This document shows positions 43,573 to 50,778 of a stretch of 64,000 nucleotides of DNA, one piece after another. The notes beneath the pieces were generated by a model. It was not told the DNA's origin. It saw nothing but the letters and a program-made list of their open reading frames with translations, and did not search any database. The translations under genes were made by a program, and so were the position numbers. This DNA is from Lawsonibacter hominis (GTDB taxonomy: Bacteria > Bacillota > Clostridia > Oscillospirales > Oscillospiraceae), in the NCBI RefSeq assembly GCF_014287895.1, contig NZ_JACOPP010000005.1, positions 1-64,000 on the forward strand, written 5' to 3'. How positions within the stretch are numbered: position 1 is the stretch's first letter; the number at the start of each line of letters is the position of its first letter.

Positions 43573-44652
43573 CTACGCCGGGGAATTCGCGGCGTGCGGG
43601 CGCAGCGCGCTCCACAGCTGCCGTACCAACACAGCCAGCAGGGGCGCCAGGATCATTCCGGCCACGCCGAACGCCTGAAAGCCGACGTACAGACTCAGCA
43701 GGGCGGCCAGGGGCGGCAGGCCGACCCGGGAGCCGATCAGCCGGGGTTCCAGGAGGCTGCGTACCAGCCAGATCACCCCGTAGAGCACCGCAAGTCCCAG
43801 CGCCAGCTTCCAGTTCCCGCCCAGCAGGGAGACCAGGGCCCATGGAACCAGGACCGTCCCGGTGCCCAATACGGGCAGCGCGTCCACCAGGGCAATGAGA
43901 GCCGAGAGCACCAGGGCAAGATCCACCCGCAGCAGCAGCAGGCCCAGCGCCAGCTCCCCGAAGGTGATCAGCATGAGCAGGCCCTGCGCCTTCAGCCAGC
44001 CGCCCAGGGCCTGTTTCAGGCTGGTGGCGCCCCGGGCGGCCGGCTCCCGCCAGCGTTCCGGGATCGAGCGCTTCAGGGCGGCGCACAGCTCCGGCCGCCC
44101 TGCGCTGATGAAATAGGTGGCAAGCAGCGTGGTGAACAGGAAAAGCCCGGCTGCAGGCAGGGCGGCCAGCGCGCTGCTCACCGCTCCGGACAGCGTGTCG
44201 TAAAGACGGTTGGGCAGGGCGATGCCCTGCTCCAAAAGCCGCTCCATCAGCTGCTGTGCGTATTCCTGGAACGGTACCGGAAGGGCGACCTGAAAGCGGT
44301 AGAGCCATCCCTCCAGCCGGCGGGTCAGGGTGGGCAGACCGGAGAGCAGCGTGGGCAGACGGCCCAGCAGCAATGCGGCCTCATAACCAAGCCGCCAGAG
44401 CAGAAGCCCCAGCCCGGCCAGCAGCAGGAGGGAGAGCAGCCCGGCGCACAGGGCCGAGGCGCCCCAGCGGGGCAGATGCAGCCGCTGGGACAGCAGCCGT
44501 ACGCCGGGCTCCAGCAGGGCGGCCAATGCCAGGGCAATCAGAAAAGGCGCCAGCCAGGGCAGCAGGAAACGCATACACAGCCAAAGCGCGCCCACGCCCA
44601 ACCCGGCATACAGCAGCCCCAGAAGGAAGCGCGCGTGCCTGTCCTTCGGCAT
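43573..44652 (-). CDS. AI-2E family / sporulation membrane protein YtvI-like
   Basis: 359 residues with about eight helices: LGLLYAGLGVGALWLCMRFLLPWLAPFLIALALAALLEP, then a periplasmic region, FTTLLATYFIS, and IALVDALPVLGTGTVLVPWALVSLL, the AI-2E/PerM signature. YtvI of Bacillus is a forespore/mother-cell sporulation protein of this fold, and the short length fits; direct evidence for sporulation is lacking. ATG 44652 follows GGAAGGGGGG. Confidence 0.8.
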   Translation of the reverse strand: MPKDRHARFLLGLLYAGLGVGALWLCMRFLLPWLAPFLIALALAALLEPGVRLLSQRLHLPRWGASALCAGLLSLLLLAGLGLLLWRLGYEAALLLGRLPTLLSGLPTLTRRLEGWLYRFQVALPVPFQEYAQQLMERLLEQGIALPNRLYDTLSGAVSSALAALPAAGLFLFTTLLATYFISAGRPELCAALKRSIPERWREPAARGATSLKQALGGWLKAQGLLMLITFGELALGLLLLRVDLALVLSALIALVDALPVLGTGTVLVPWALVSLLGGNWKLALGLAVLYGVIWLVRSLLEPRLIGSRVGLPPLAALLSLYVGFQAFGVAGMILAPLLAVLVRQLWSALRPHAANSPA

Positions 44653-44834
44653 AAAAGCCCCCCTTCCGAAAAATATGTACAAAATGACGGGAATTCCCTT
44701 GGCAGGATCGATGAAATTGGGGGGAACGAGGGCGGATTTTGGCTTGCGCCGGGCAGGTGGGTGTGCTACAATAGGCTTCACACGGAAAACAAATGACTTT
44801 CCAGCACGGACATGCGGAGGGAGGAGTGCATAAG

Positions 44835-45275
44835 ATGGGCAAAACACCCGCATATTTTATCGTGGAAGCCGGTGCACTGCCGGAAGTCTTTCTCAAGGTA
44901 GCGGAGGCCAAGCGCCTGTTGGAGACCGGTGAGGTGGATACGGTGAATCTGGCCACCCGGCGGGTGGGGATCAGCCGCAGCGCCTTTTATAAGTATAAGG
45001 ACACGGTGCGGCCCTTCAACGACATGCTCCACGGGCGCATCGTCACGTTTCAGATCCTGTTGAAGGATGAACCGGGCGTGCTCTCCTCGGTCCTGAATAT
45101 CTTTGCCCAACAGGGCGGGAATATTCTGACCATCAATCAGGGCATTCCGGTCAGCGGCTGTGCCGCGGTGACCATCGGGGCGGAGACCTCGGGCCTGACG
45201 GTGTCCATGGAGGAACTGCTCCAGCTGGCGCTTCAGGTGGAGGGTGTGCTCCGGTGTGAGATTTTGGCGGGATAA
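44835..45275 (+). CDS. UPF0735 ACT-domain protein
   Basis: 146 residues: IVEAGALPEVFLKVAEAKRLLETGE, a helix-turn-helix-like GISRSAFYKYKD, then a C-terminal ACT domain (ILLKDEPGVLSSVLNIFAQQGGNILTINQGIPVSGCAAVTI). The ACT part probably binds an amino acid; PheB-type proteins of this family lie near hom. ATG 44835 has GGAGGAG upstream. hom follows 34 nt later, so it may act as an amino-acid-sensing regulator of the pathway (inference). Confidence 0.88.
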   Translation: MGKTPAYFIVEAGALPEVFLKVAEAKRLLETGEVDTVNLATRRVGISRSAFYKYKDTVRPFNDMLHGRIVTFQILLKDEPGVLSSVLNIFAQQGGNILTINQGIPVSGCAAVTIGAETSGLTVSMEELLQLALQVEGVLRCEILAG

Positions 45276-45309
45276 GGACGTCCCGCAGACGAAAGGGAGG
45301 AAACGAGAA

Positions 45310-46524
45310 ATGGTCAATGTGGCGATTTTAGGCTTCGGCGTGGTAGGCTCCGGCGTCGCGGAGGTGCTGGCTACCAATGGGGAGCATATCGATCACAAGG
45401 TGGAGGACCTGATCCGGCTGAAGTATATCCTGGATGTGAAGGACTTTCCGGACAGCCCCTTTGCGGACAAGGTCATCCACGATTTTTCCATCATTGAGAA
45501 CGACCCCGAGGTCAATATCGTGGTGGAGACCATCGGCGGGGCCAGGGTGGCCAGGGAATTTACCGAACGGGCGCTGAAGGCGGGCAAAAGCGTGGTGACC
45601 TCCAACAAGGAGCTGGTGGCCGAGCACGGCTATGACCTGCTGAAGCTGGCGGAGGAGCACGGCGTGAGCTATCTCTTTGAGGCCAGCGTGGGGGGCGGTA
45701 TCCCCATCATCCGCCCGCTGAATCAATGCCTGGCCGCCAATGAGATCACCGAGATCTGCGGCATCCTCAACGGCACCACCAACTATATCCTCACCCGCAT
45801 GATCCGGGCGGGGCTGAGCTTTGCTGCGGCGCTGAAGGAGGCCCAGGAAAACGGCTATGCCGAGCAGGATCCCACCGCCGATATCGAAGGGCACGACGCC
45901 TGCCGCAAAATCTGCATCCTGGCTTCGCTGGCCTTTGGACGCCACGTGTATCCCGATCAGGTGCCTACCCAGGGTATCACCGGCGTGACGCTGGCCGACG
46001 TGGCGTATGCCGAGTCCTGCGGCAAAAAAATCAAGCTGCTGGGCCGCGCCATCCACCGCCCCGACGGCAGGGTCTGCGCCTTCGTGGCCCCGCATCTGGT
46101 GGATCTGGAGGACCCGCTCTCCGGAGTGGAGGACGTGTTCAACGCCATCACCGTCCGGGGCAACGCCATCGGAGACGTGATGTTCTACGGCCGGGGCGCG
46201 GGCAAGCTGCCCACCGCGTCCGCTGTAGTGGCCGATGTGATCGACGCGGCAAAGCACATGAAGACCAAGAAATACCTGGGCTGGGGGCCGGGCGGGGCCG
46301 AGGTGGCCGTGCCGCCCGCCGGGGTGGAGAGCGTGTGGTACGTCCGCGCCAACGCCGCTTCGGACCAGGTGCGCGCCGCGTTCCCCGGGGCCGTTTTCCT
46401 GGCCCGTCCCGGCGCGCCGGAGGGGGAGTGCGCCTTCCTCACCGGAACGGCCCTGACCCGGGGAATGCTGGACCAGGCCCTGTGCGGCCTGGACTGCGTC
46501 TGCGTGTTCCGGGTGCTGGACTGA
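45310..46524 (+). CDS. hom: Homoserine dehydrogenase
   Basis: 404 residues. NAD(P)-binding VAILGFGVVGSGV, catalytic-region ILNGTTNYILTRM and DIEGHDACRKICILASLAFGRHV are characteristic. A shortened ACT-like C-terminus (~345-404) carries possible threonine feedback. ATG 45310 lies after GGGAGGAAACGAGAA; the longer frame to 45244 overlaps the ACT gene. Converts aspartate semialdehyde to homoserine for Thr and Met. Confidence 0.96.
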   Translation: MVNVAILGFGVVGSGVAEVLATNGEHIDHKVEDLIRLKYILDVKDFPDSPFADKVIHDFSIIENDPEVNIVVETIGGARVAREFTERALKAGKSVVTSNKELVAEHGYDLLKLAEEHGVSYLFEASVGGGIPIIRPLNQCLAANEITEICGILNGTTNYILTRMIRAGLSFAAALKEAQENGYAEQDPTADIEGHDACRKICILASLAFGRHVYPDQVPTQGITGVTLADVAYAESCGKKIKLLGRAIHRPDGRVCAFVAPHLVDLEDPLSGVEDVFNAITVRGNAIGDVMFYGRGAGKLPTASAVVADVIDAAKHMKTKKYLGWGPGGAEVAVPPAGVESVWYVRANAASDQVRAAFPGAVFLARPGAPEGECAFLTGTALTRGMLDQALCGLDCVCVFRVLD

Positions 46525-46542
46525 GGGCATAAGATGGCGTAA

Positions 46543-46562
46543 GGCCCGGCGTATGCCGGGCC
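46543..46562 (+). terminator. Hairpin between hom and lysC
   Basis: GGCCCGGC, GTAT, GCCGGGCC. No T-run; may be partial termination or mRNA processing, and lysC starts 45 nt later. Confidence 0.4.
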
Positions 46563-46606
46563 CCGTAAAGACGATCACATTTTCCTAATAGGGGGTACAT
46601 ATACCA

Positions 46607-47833
46607 ATGGGACTCATTGTACAGAAATTCGGCGGCACCTCCGTCGCGGATGCCGACCGCATCCGCAACGTGGCCCGCATCATTACCGAGACCTACCGCC
46701 GGGGCCATAACGTGCTGGCGGTGCTCTCCGCCCAGGGGGATACCACCGATGACCTGATCGCCAAGGCGGCTCAGATCAATCCGCATGCCTCCAAGCGGGA
46801 GATGGATATGCTCCTGTCCACCGGCGAGCAGATCTCCTGTTCCCTGTGCGCCATGGCGATCGAGGCGATGGGTTATCCGGTGGTCTCCCTGACCGGCTGG
46901 CAGGCGGGCTTCCGCACCAACTCCGTCTACAGCGACGCACGCATCAAGCGCATCGATACCGAGCGGGTGTTGGCCGAGCTGGACAAAAAGGCCATCGTCA
47001 TCGTCACCGGCTTCCAGGGGATCAATAAATACGACGATATCACCACCCTGGGCCGGGGCGGTTCGGATACTTCGGCGGTGGCCCTGGCGGCCGTGCTCCA
47101 CGCGGATCTGTGCCAGATCTATACCGACGTGGACGGCGTCTTCACTGCCGATCCCCGCAGCGTGGAGGGCGCGGCCCAGCTGGACGAGATCACGTACGAT
47201 GAAATGCTGGAGCTGGCCACCCTGGGCGCCCAGGTGCTCCACAACCGCAGCGTGGAGATGGCCAAGCGCTACGGCGTCAAGCTGGAGGTGCTCTCCAGCT
47301 TTTCCGGAAAGCCCGGCACCAAAGTCAAGGAGGTTGCAAAAACCATGGAAAAAATGCACGTCAGCGGTGTGGCAAAGGATAAAAACGTGGCCCGTCTGGC
47401 CGTGGTGGGCCTGGCCGACCAGCCCGGTATCGCCTTTAAGATCTTCTCCCTGCTGGCCAAGGAAAACGTAAACGTGGACATTATCCTCCAGTCCATCGGC
47501 CGCCACAATACCAAGGACATCAGCTTCACCGTGGGCAAGCAGGATATGGAGCGCACCAAGAAGCTGCTGGAGGATCATGTGGAGCTGCTGGGCTTCGACC
47601 ACATCGACGTGAGCGACCAGATCGCCAAGATTTCCATCGTAGGCGCGGGCATGGTCCATAACCCCGGCGTGGCCGCCAAGATGTTTGAGGCCCTGTATAA
47701 CGCCGGCATCAATATCAATATGATCTCCACCAGTGAGATCAAGGTCTCCGTGCTGGTGGATCTGGCCGATGCCGACCGGGCGGTCCAGGTCATCCACGAC
47801 CGCTTCTTCAGCGAATTCGGGACGGGAAACTGA
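46607..47833 (+). CDS. lysC: Aspartate kinase
   Basis: 408 residues. VQKFGGTSVAD at the N-terminus, FQGINKYDDITTLGRGGSDTSAVALAAVLHADLCQIYTDVDGV for the amino-acid kinase core, and two ACT domains at the C-terminus (VARLAVVGLADQPGIAFKIFSLLAKENVNVDIILQS; ISIVGAGMVHNPGVAAKMFEAL) for feedback by Lys/Thr. Phosphorylates aspartate, first step to Lys, Thr, Met and diaminopimelate. AGGGGGT precedes the ATG. Confidence 0.97.
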   Translation: MGLIVQKFGGTSVADADRIRNVARIITETYRRGHNVLAVLSAQGDTTDDLIAKAAQINPHASKREMDMLLSTGEQISCSLCAMAIEAMGYPVVSLTGWQAGFRTNSVYSDARIKRIDTERVLAELDKKAIVIVTGFQGINKYDDITTLGRGGSDTSAVALAAVLHADLCQIYTDVDGVFTADPRSVEGAAQLDEITYDEMLELATLGAQVLHNRSVEMAKRYGVKLEVLSSFSGKPGTKVKEVAKTMEKMHVSGVAKDKNVARLAVVGLADQPGIAFKIFSLLAKENVNVDIILQSIGRHNTKDISFTVGKQDMERTKKLLEDHVELLGFDHIDVSDQIAKISIVGAGMVHNPGVAAKMFEALYNAGININMISTSEIKVSVLVDLADADRAVQVIHDRFFSEFGTGN

Positions 47834-47860
47834 ATGGATCCCAGCGGGGAGAGACGCGCG

Positions 47861-48089
47861 GTGCCGACCATTTTCAATCGGCGTGAGCTGTTTATCGCCG
47901 CTTCCATGCAGGAGCAGGCCCCATATCCGCGCAATATTGGCCCGGGAAGGGATCGACTACCCCGGACCCATACCAGGACCGGCGGGGCTGTGGATCGCCA
48001 TGGCCCGCGGCGAGTGCCTGCGGGCGCTGCTGTTTCTCTGGCGCTGGCACAGACGGGACTGGAGACGCAGTCATCTGCTCGCTCTGTAA
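47861..48089 (+). pseudogene. Small hypothetical gene with a one-base frameshift
   Basis: A GTG at 47861 behind GGGGAGAG reads PTIFNRRELFIAASMQEQA, then breaks in a run of four C near 47915; removing one C continues as HIRAILAREGIDY to a stop at 48089. The peptide resembles small gut-Firmicute proteins of unknown function that open with NRRE and contain a helix ending in GIDY. Either a recent decay, a homopolymer error in the sequence, or a frameshifting gene. Confidence 0.45.
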
Positions 48090-48090
48090 A

Positions 48091-48376
48091 AAACGTCCGG
48101 CGGACCTGTATGGTCCGCCGGACGTTTCAGGCTGTTGAAAAACCCTCTTGGAGAAGAGCCTCGCAGAGTTCCGTCGTCCGCAGACGACGGAAGGAAAGGA
48201 AACTCCGTCATTTCCGGCGACATGCGCGTCGGAAATGACACCTCTCATGACGGACAGGGCGACTTTTCTGCCAGAATCGAGCCCTGTCCGTCATGCATCC
48301 CTCTGTCGAAAAAGGCCAAAGGCCTTTTTCGACAGGCTGAAACGTCCGGCGGACCTGTATGGTCCGCCGGACGTTT
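48091..48376. repeat. Array of six consecutive hairpins flanked by identical 37-nt copies
   Basis: A 48091-48127: AAACGTCCGGCGGACC, TGTAT, complement (16 bp). B 48169-48192: TTCCGTCGTC/GACGACGGAA. C 48207-48239: GTCATTTCCG/CGGAAATGAC. D 48246-48295: CATGACGGACAGGGC/GCCCTGTCCGTCATG. E 48305-48333: GTCGAAAAAGGCC/GGCCTTTTTCGAC. F 48340-48376: identical to A. No ORF spans it. It lies between lysC and the convergent TSUP gene. E looks like a terminator; the rest do not. Confidence 0.7.
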
Positions 48377-48433
48377 TCCGCGCCTGCGCCATGGGATGCG
48401 GCGTCTGCCTGTGTTTGGGGGAGCAAACGCCTA

Positions 48434-49204
48434 TCAGGTCAGAAATTTGACGATCAGCATGGCCGCGCCCAGGGCGGCCAGGACCACGCCGGTAATGCGG
48501 TTGAGGGTCCTGGGTTCGGCCTTGTTGGCAAAGAGCGCGGAGCCGCGGGCTCCGGCCAGGGTGGCGATGACGCAGAGAATCAGGGCGGACAGATCGGGCG
48601 CGCCGCCGATGGCCATGTGGGAGGCCGCGCCGGTGAAGGCGGTAAAGGTCATAATGAATACGCTGGTGCCAACGGCGGTCTTCAATTCGTACCCCAGCAC
48701 GCTGGTAAGCACCAGCAGCATCATCATGCCGCCGCCCGCGCCCACAAAGCCGCAGATGAAGCCCACCAGGATTCCGCAGAGGATGGATTGGACCACTTTC
48801 TGCCGCAGAGTCTTATGCTCCTGGGTCTCCTTCGTGGTCATGACAGGGCGCACGATAAATTTGATGCCCAGCAGAAGCGTCATGAGCACGGAAAAACCGC
48901 CCATGGCGGTATTGGGCATCCGGGAGGCGGCCCAGCTGCCCACCAGCGTGAACACCAGAACAGCCAGCAGCATGACCAGCCCGTTTTTGATGTCCAGATT
49001 CTTATGTTTTCCGTACGTATAGGCGGACACCGCTGAAGCCAGCACATCGGAGGCCAGAGAGATACCCACTGCCTCGTAGGCCGGAAAGCCGAGGAAGGTG
49101 ATGAGCATCGGGGAGATGACCGCGGCGGCGGACAGGCCCGCCAGTCCCGTTCCGACACCGGCCCCCAGGCCGGCGATGATACAGACGATCAATTTGAGGA
49201 GCAT
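48434..49204 (-). CDS. TSUP/TauE-SafE family anion transporter
   Basis: 256 residues, eight helices in two repeats: AGLGAGVGTGLAGLSAAAVISPML and GFICGFVGAGGGMMMLLVL contain the glycine-rich TSUP motif. Full-length, in contrast with the split pair at 36399-37147. Its start overlaps the end of the MarR gene by 16 nt, so the two are co-regulated. Substrate likely a sulfur or organic anion; unknown. Confidence 0.88.
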   Translation of the reverse strand: MLLKLIVCIIAGLGAGVGTGLAGLSAAAVISPMLITFLGFPAYEAVGISLASDVLASAVSAYTYGKHKNLDIKNGLVMLLAVLVFTLVGSWAASRMPNTAMGGFSVLMTLLLGIKFIVRPVMTTKETQEHKTLRQKVVQSILCGILVGFICGFVGAGGGMMMLLVLTSVLGYELKTAVGTSVFIMTFTAFTGAASHMAIGGAPDLSALILCVIATLAGARGSALFANKAEPRTLNRITGVVLAALGAAMLIVKFLT

Positions 49205-49638
49205 ACGTCAGAGGCCTCCTTCATATTTTGAAAAAATTGCCCGATCACCCGGTTCAGGACCTGCCGGTCCTCCGGGGCTACCGACTGGAACAGCGCCTGA
49301 AAGAAGCTCCGCTGGGCCTGCTGGGCCTGCCGCACTGCGCCGGCGGCGGCGGGCAGCAGGCGCAGATGGATGTAACGCCGGTCCTGCGCGTCCTGTGCTC
49401 CGGCCAGAAAGCCACGCCGGGTCAGACGGTCCACTGATTTGCAGACGTGGGATTTGGACAGGGAGCGCAGCGCCACGATGTCCCGGGCGGTGTCCAGCCC
49501 CGGATGGTTGGAGAGGAAGAGGATCACATCGATTTCATTGCGGGTCAGCCCCCAGGTCCGCTCCACCGGGTGCAGGGCGGCGGCATAGCGGCGGCGGCAG
49601 AGCTGGAACAGCTGCAGCAGGTCGCAGGGGTCGGACAT
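49189..49638 (-). CDS. MarR-family transcriptional regulator
   Basis: 149 residues with a winged helix: LTRNEIDVILFLSNHPGLDTARDIVALRSLSKSHVCKSVDRLTRRGFLAGAQDAQDRRYIHLRL. The wing RRY and dimer helices at both ends are typical. Overlaps the TSUP gene and is preceded by a promoter with an AGTTC/GAAC dyad, predicting autorepression and ligand-induced TSUP expression. ATG 49638 follows GGAGGTG. Confidence 0.9.
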   Translation of the reverse strand: MSDPCDLLQLFQLCRRRYAAALHPVERTWGLTRNEIDVILFLSNHPGLDTARDIVALRSLSKSHVCKSVDRLTRRGFLAGAQDAQDRRYIHLRLLPAAAGAVRQAQQAQRSFFQALFQSVAPEDRQVLNRVIGQFFQNMKEASDVCSSN

Positions 49639-49652
49639 GGCGCACCTCCATG

Positions 49653-49712
49653 TAGTTCAAAAAAGAACGATTCAAACGAGAACTATTATAACCCTTTTCC
49701 ACCAAAAGTCAA
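49653..49712 (-). promoter_or_regulatory. Promoter and MarR operator
   Basis: Minus-strand TTGACT (49712-49707), 16-bp spacer, TATAAT (49690-49685). Just downstream, GTTC-AAAAAA-GAAC (49655-49668) and an outer TAGTTC...GAACTA pair overlap the start and ribosome binding site. Confidence 0.65.
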
Positions 49713-49777
49713 GACCTGTGCCGGGCAAACCGGTACTGCGGCGCGGGTGCAGCTGCGCCGTGCCGTACAAAAGAGTC

Positions 49778-49807
49778 TTTACACATGGAGATACCCGGAC
49801 GTATAAT
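49778..49807 (+). promoter_or_regulatory. Promoter of the patatin-like gene
   Basis: TTTACA (49778-49783), 18-bp spacer, TATAAT (49802-49807). Confidence 0.6.
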
Positions 49808-49828
49808 CAAAAAGAGGAAGTGATTGGC

Positions 49829-50680
49829 TTGAAGACGGGAATCGTGCTGGAGGGCGGCGCCTTCCGTACCATTTTTTCCTGCGGCGTGTGCGACGCGCTG
49901 CTGGATACGGCGCTGCCCGATTACGTAGTCGGCGTCTCCGCGGGCATCGCCTATGGCGTGAGCTATGTTTCCCGGCAGCGGGGGCGTAACCTGGAGATCC
50001 TCACACGCTTTGTCAACGACAAGCGCTATATGGGGTTTTACAACCTGCTGCGGCGGGGTAACCGCTCTTATTTCGGGCTGGAGTTCATCTATACGACCAT
50101 ACCGGATGAGCTGGTGCCCTTTGACTACGATGCCTATGCCGCTTATCCCGGGCAGGTGGAGGCCGTGGTGACCAATCTGGATACAGGGCGGGCGGAATAT
50201 CTGCCGGTGCCTCCTGGGCACGACGAGGATAAGGTCCTGCAGGCGACCTGCGCCCTGCCGCTTCTGTTCCCGGTCTACACGATCGGCGGCAGGCCCTGCC
50301 TGGACGGCGGCGCGGCGGATGCCATCCCCTATGAACGTGCGTTTGACCAGGGCTGCGACCGGGTGGTCGTAGTGCTCACCCGGGAGCGGGACTACCGGCG
50401 CGCCCCTGAGAAGCTCCAGACCCTGCTGGAGCAGACCTATCGGAGATACCCCCGTTTTTGCGACACGATGCGCCGTCGGGCGGAGACCTACAATGCGGCA
50501 CGGGAGAAGCTGTTTCAGCTGGAACGGGAGGGGCGGGCGATGGTGTTTGCCCCGCACAGCACCCGGGGCTTTTCCCGTACCGAGCGGGACGTGGAAAAGA
50601 TCCGTGCGCTGTGGCAGGACGGCTGCGACCAGGGCCGGGAGCGTCTGGCCGAGGTGCGCGCTTTCTGGGGGCAGGGTTAA
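49829..50680 (+). CDS. Patatin-like phospholipase
   Basis: 283 residues from TTG 49829. LEGGAFRTIFSCGV is the oxyanion-hole motif (usually GGGxxG/R), VGVSAG the nucleophile elbow with the catalytic Ser, and LDGGAADAIP the DG(G/A) motif with the catalytic Asp. No signal peptide. GAGGA lies 10 nt upstream; a GTG at 49820 in frame is closer to it than ideal. Acts on acyl lipids; physiological substrate unknown. C-terminal ~90 residues (DYRRAPEKLQTLLEQTYRRYPRFCDTM) match the YjjU-like clostridial group. Confidence 0.87.
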   Translation: MKTGIVLEGGAFRTIFSCGVCDALLDTALPDYVVGVSAGIAYGVSYVSRQRGRNLEILTRFVNDKRYMGFYNLLRRGNRSYFGLEFIYTTIPDELVPFDYDAYAAYPGQVEAVVTNLDTGRAEYLPVPPGHDEDKVLQATCALPLLFPVYTIGGRPCLDGGAADAIPYERAFDQGCDRVVVVLTRERDYRRAPEKLQTLLEQTYRRYPRFCDTMRRRAETYNAAREKLFQLEREGRAMVFAPHSTRGFSRTERDVEKIRALWQDGCDQGRERLAEVRAFWGQG

Positions 50681-50778
50681 ACGGAACGGCGAAGGGCGCG
50701 GGAAGAATCCCGCGCCCTTTGGTTTGAAGGGATACAAACGCAGAGAAACGATGGGACAGGACAGGCGGCGCAGCCGCT

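Noticed and set aside
46525..46606. Lysine riboswitch or T-box before lysC
   Set aside because: The gap is only 82 nt and contains a single short hairpin.
48144..48310. CRISPR-like array
   Set aside because: The six hairpins have different sequences and no equal-length spacers; only the outer two match.
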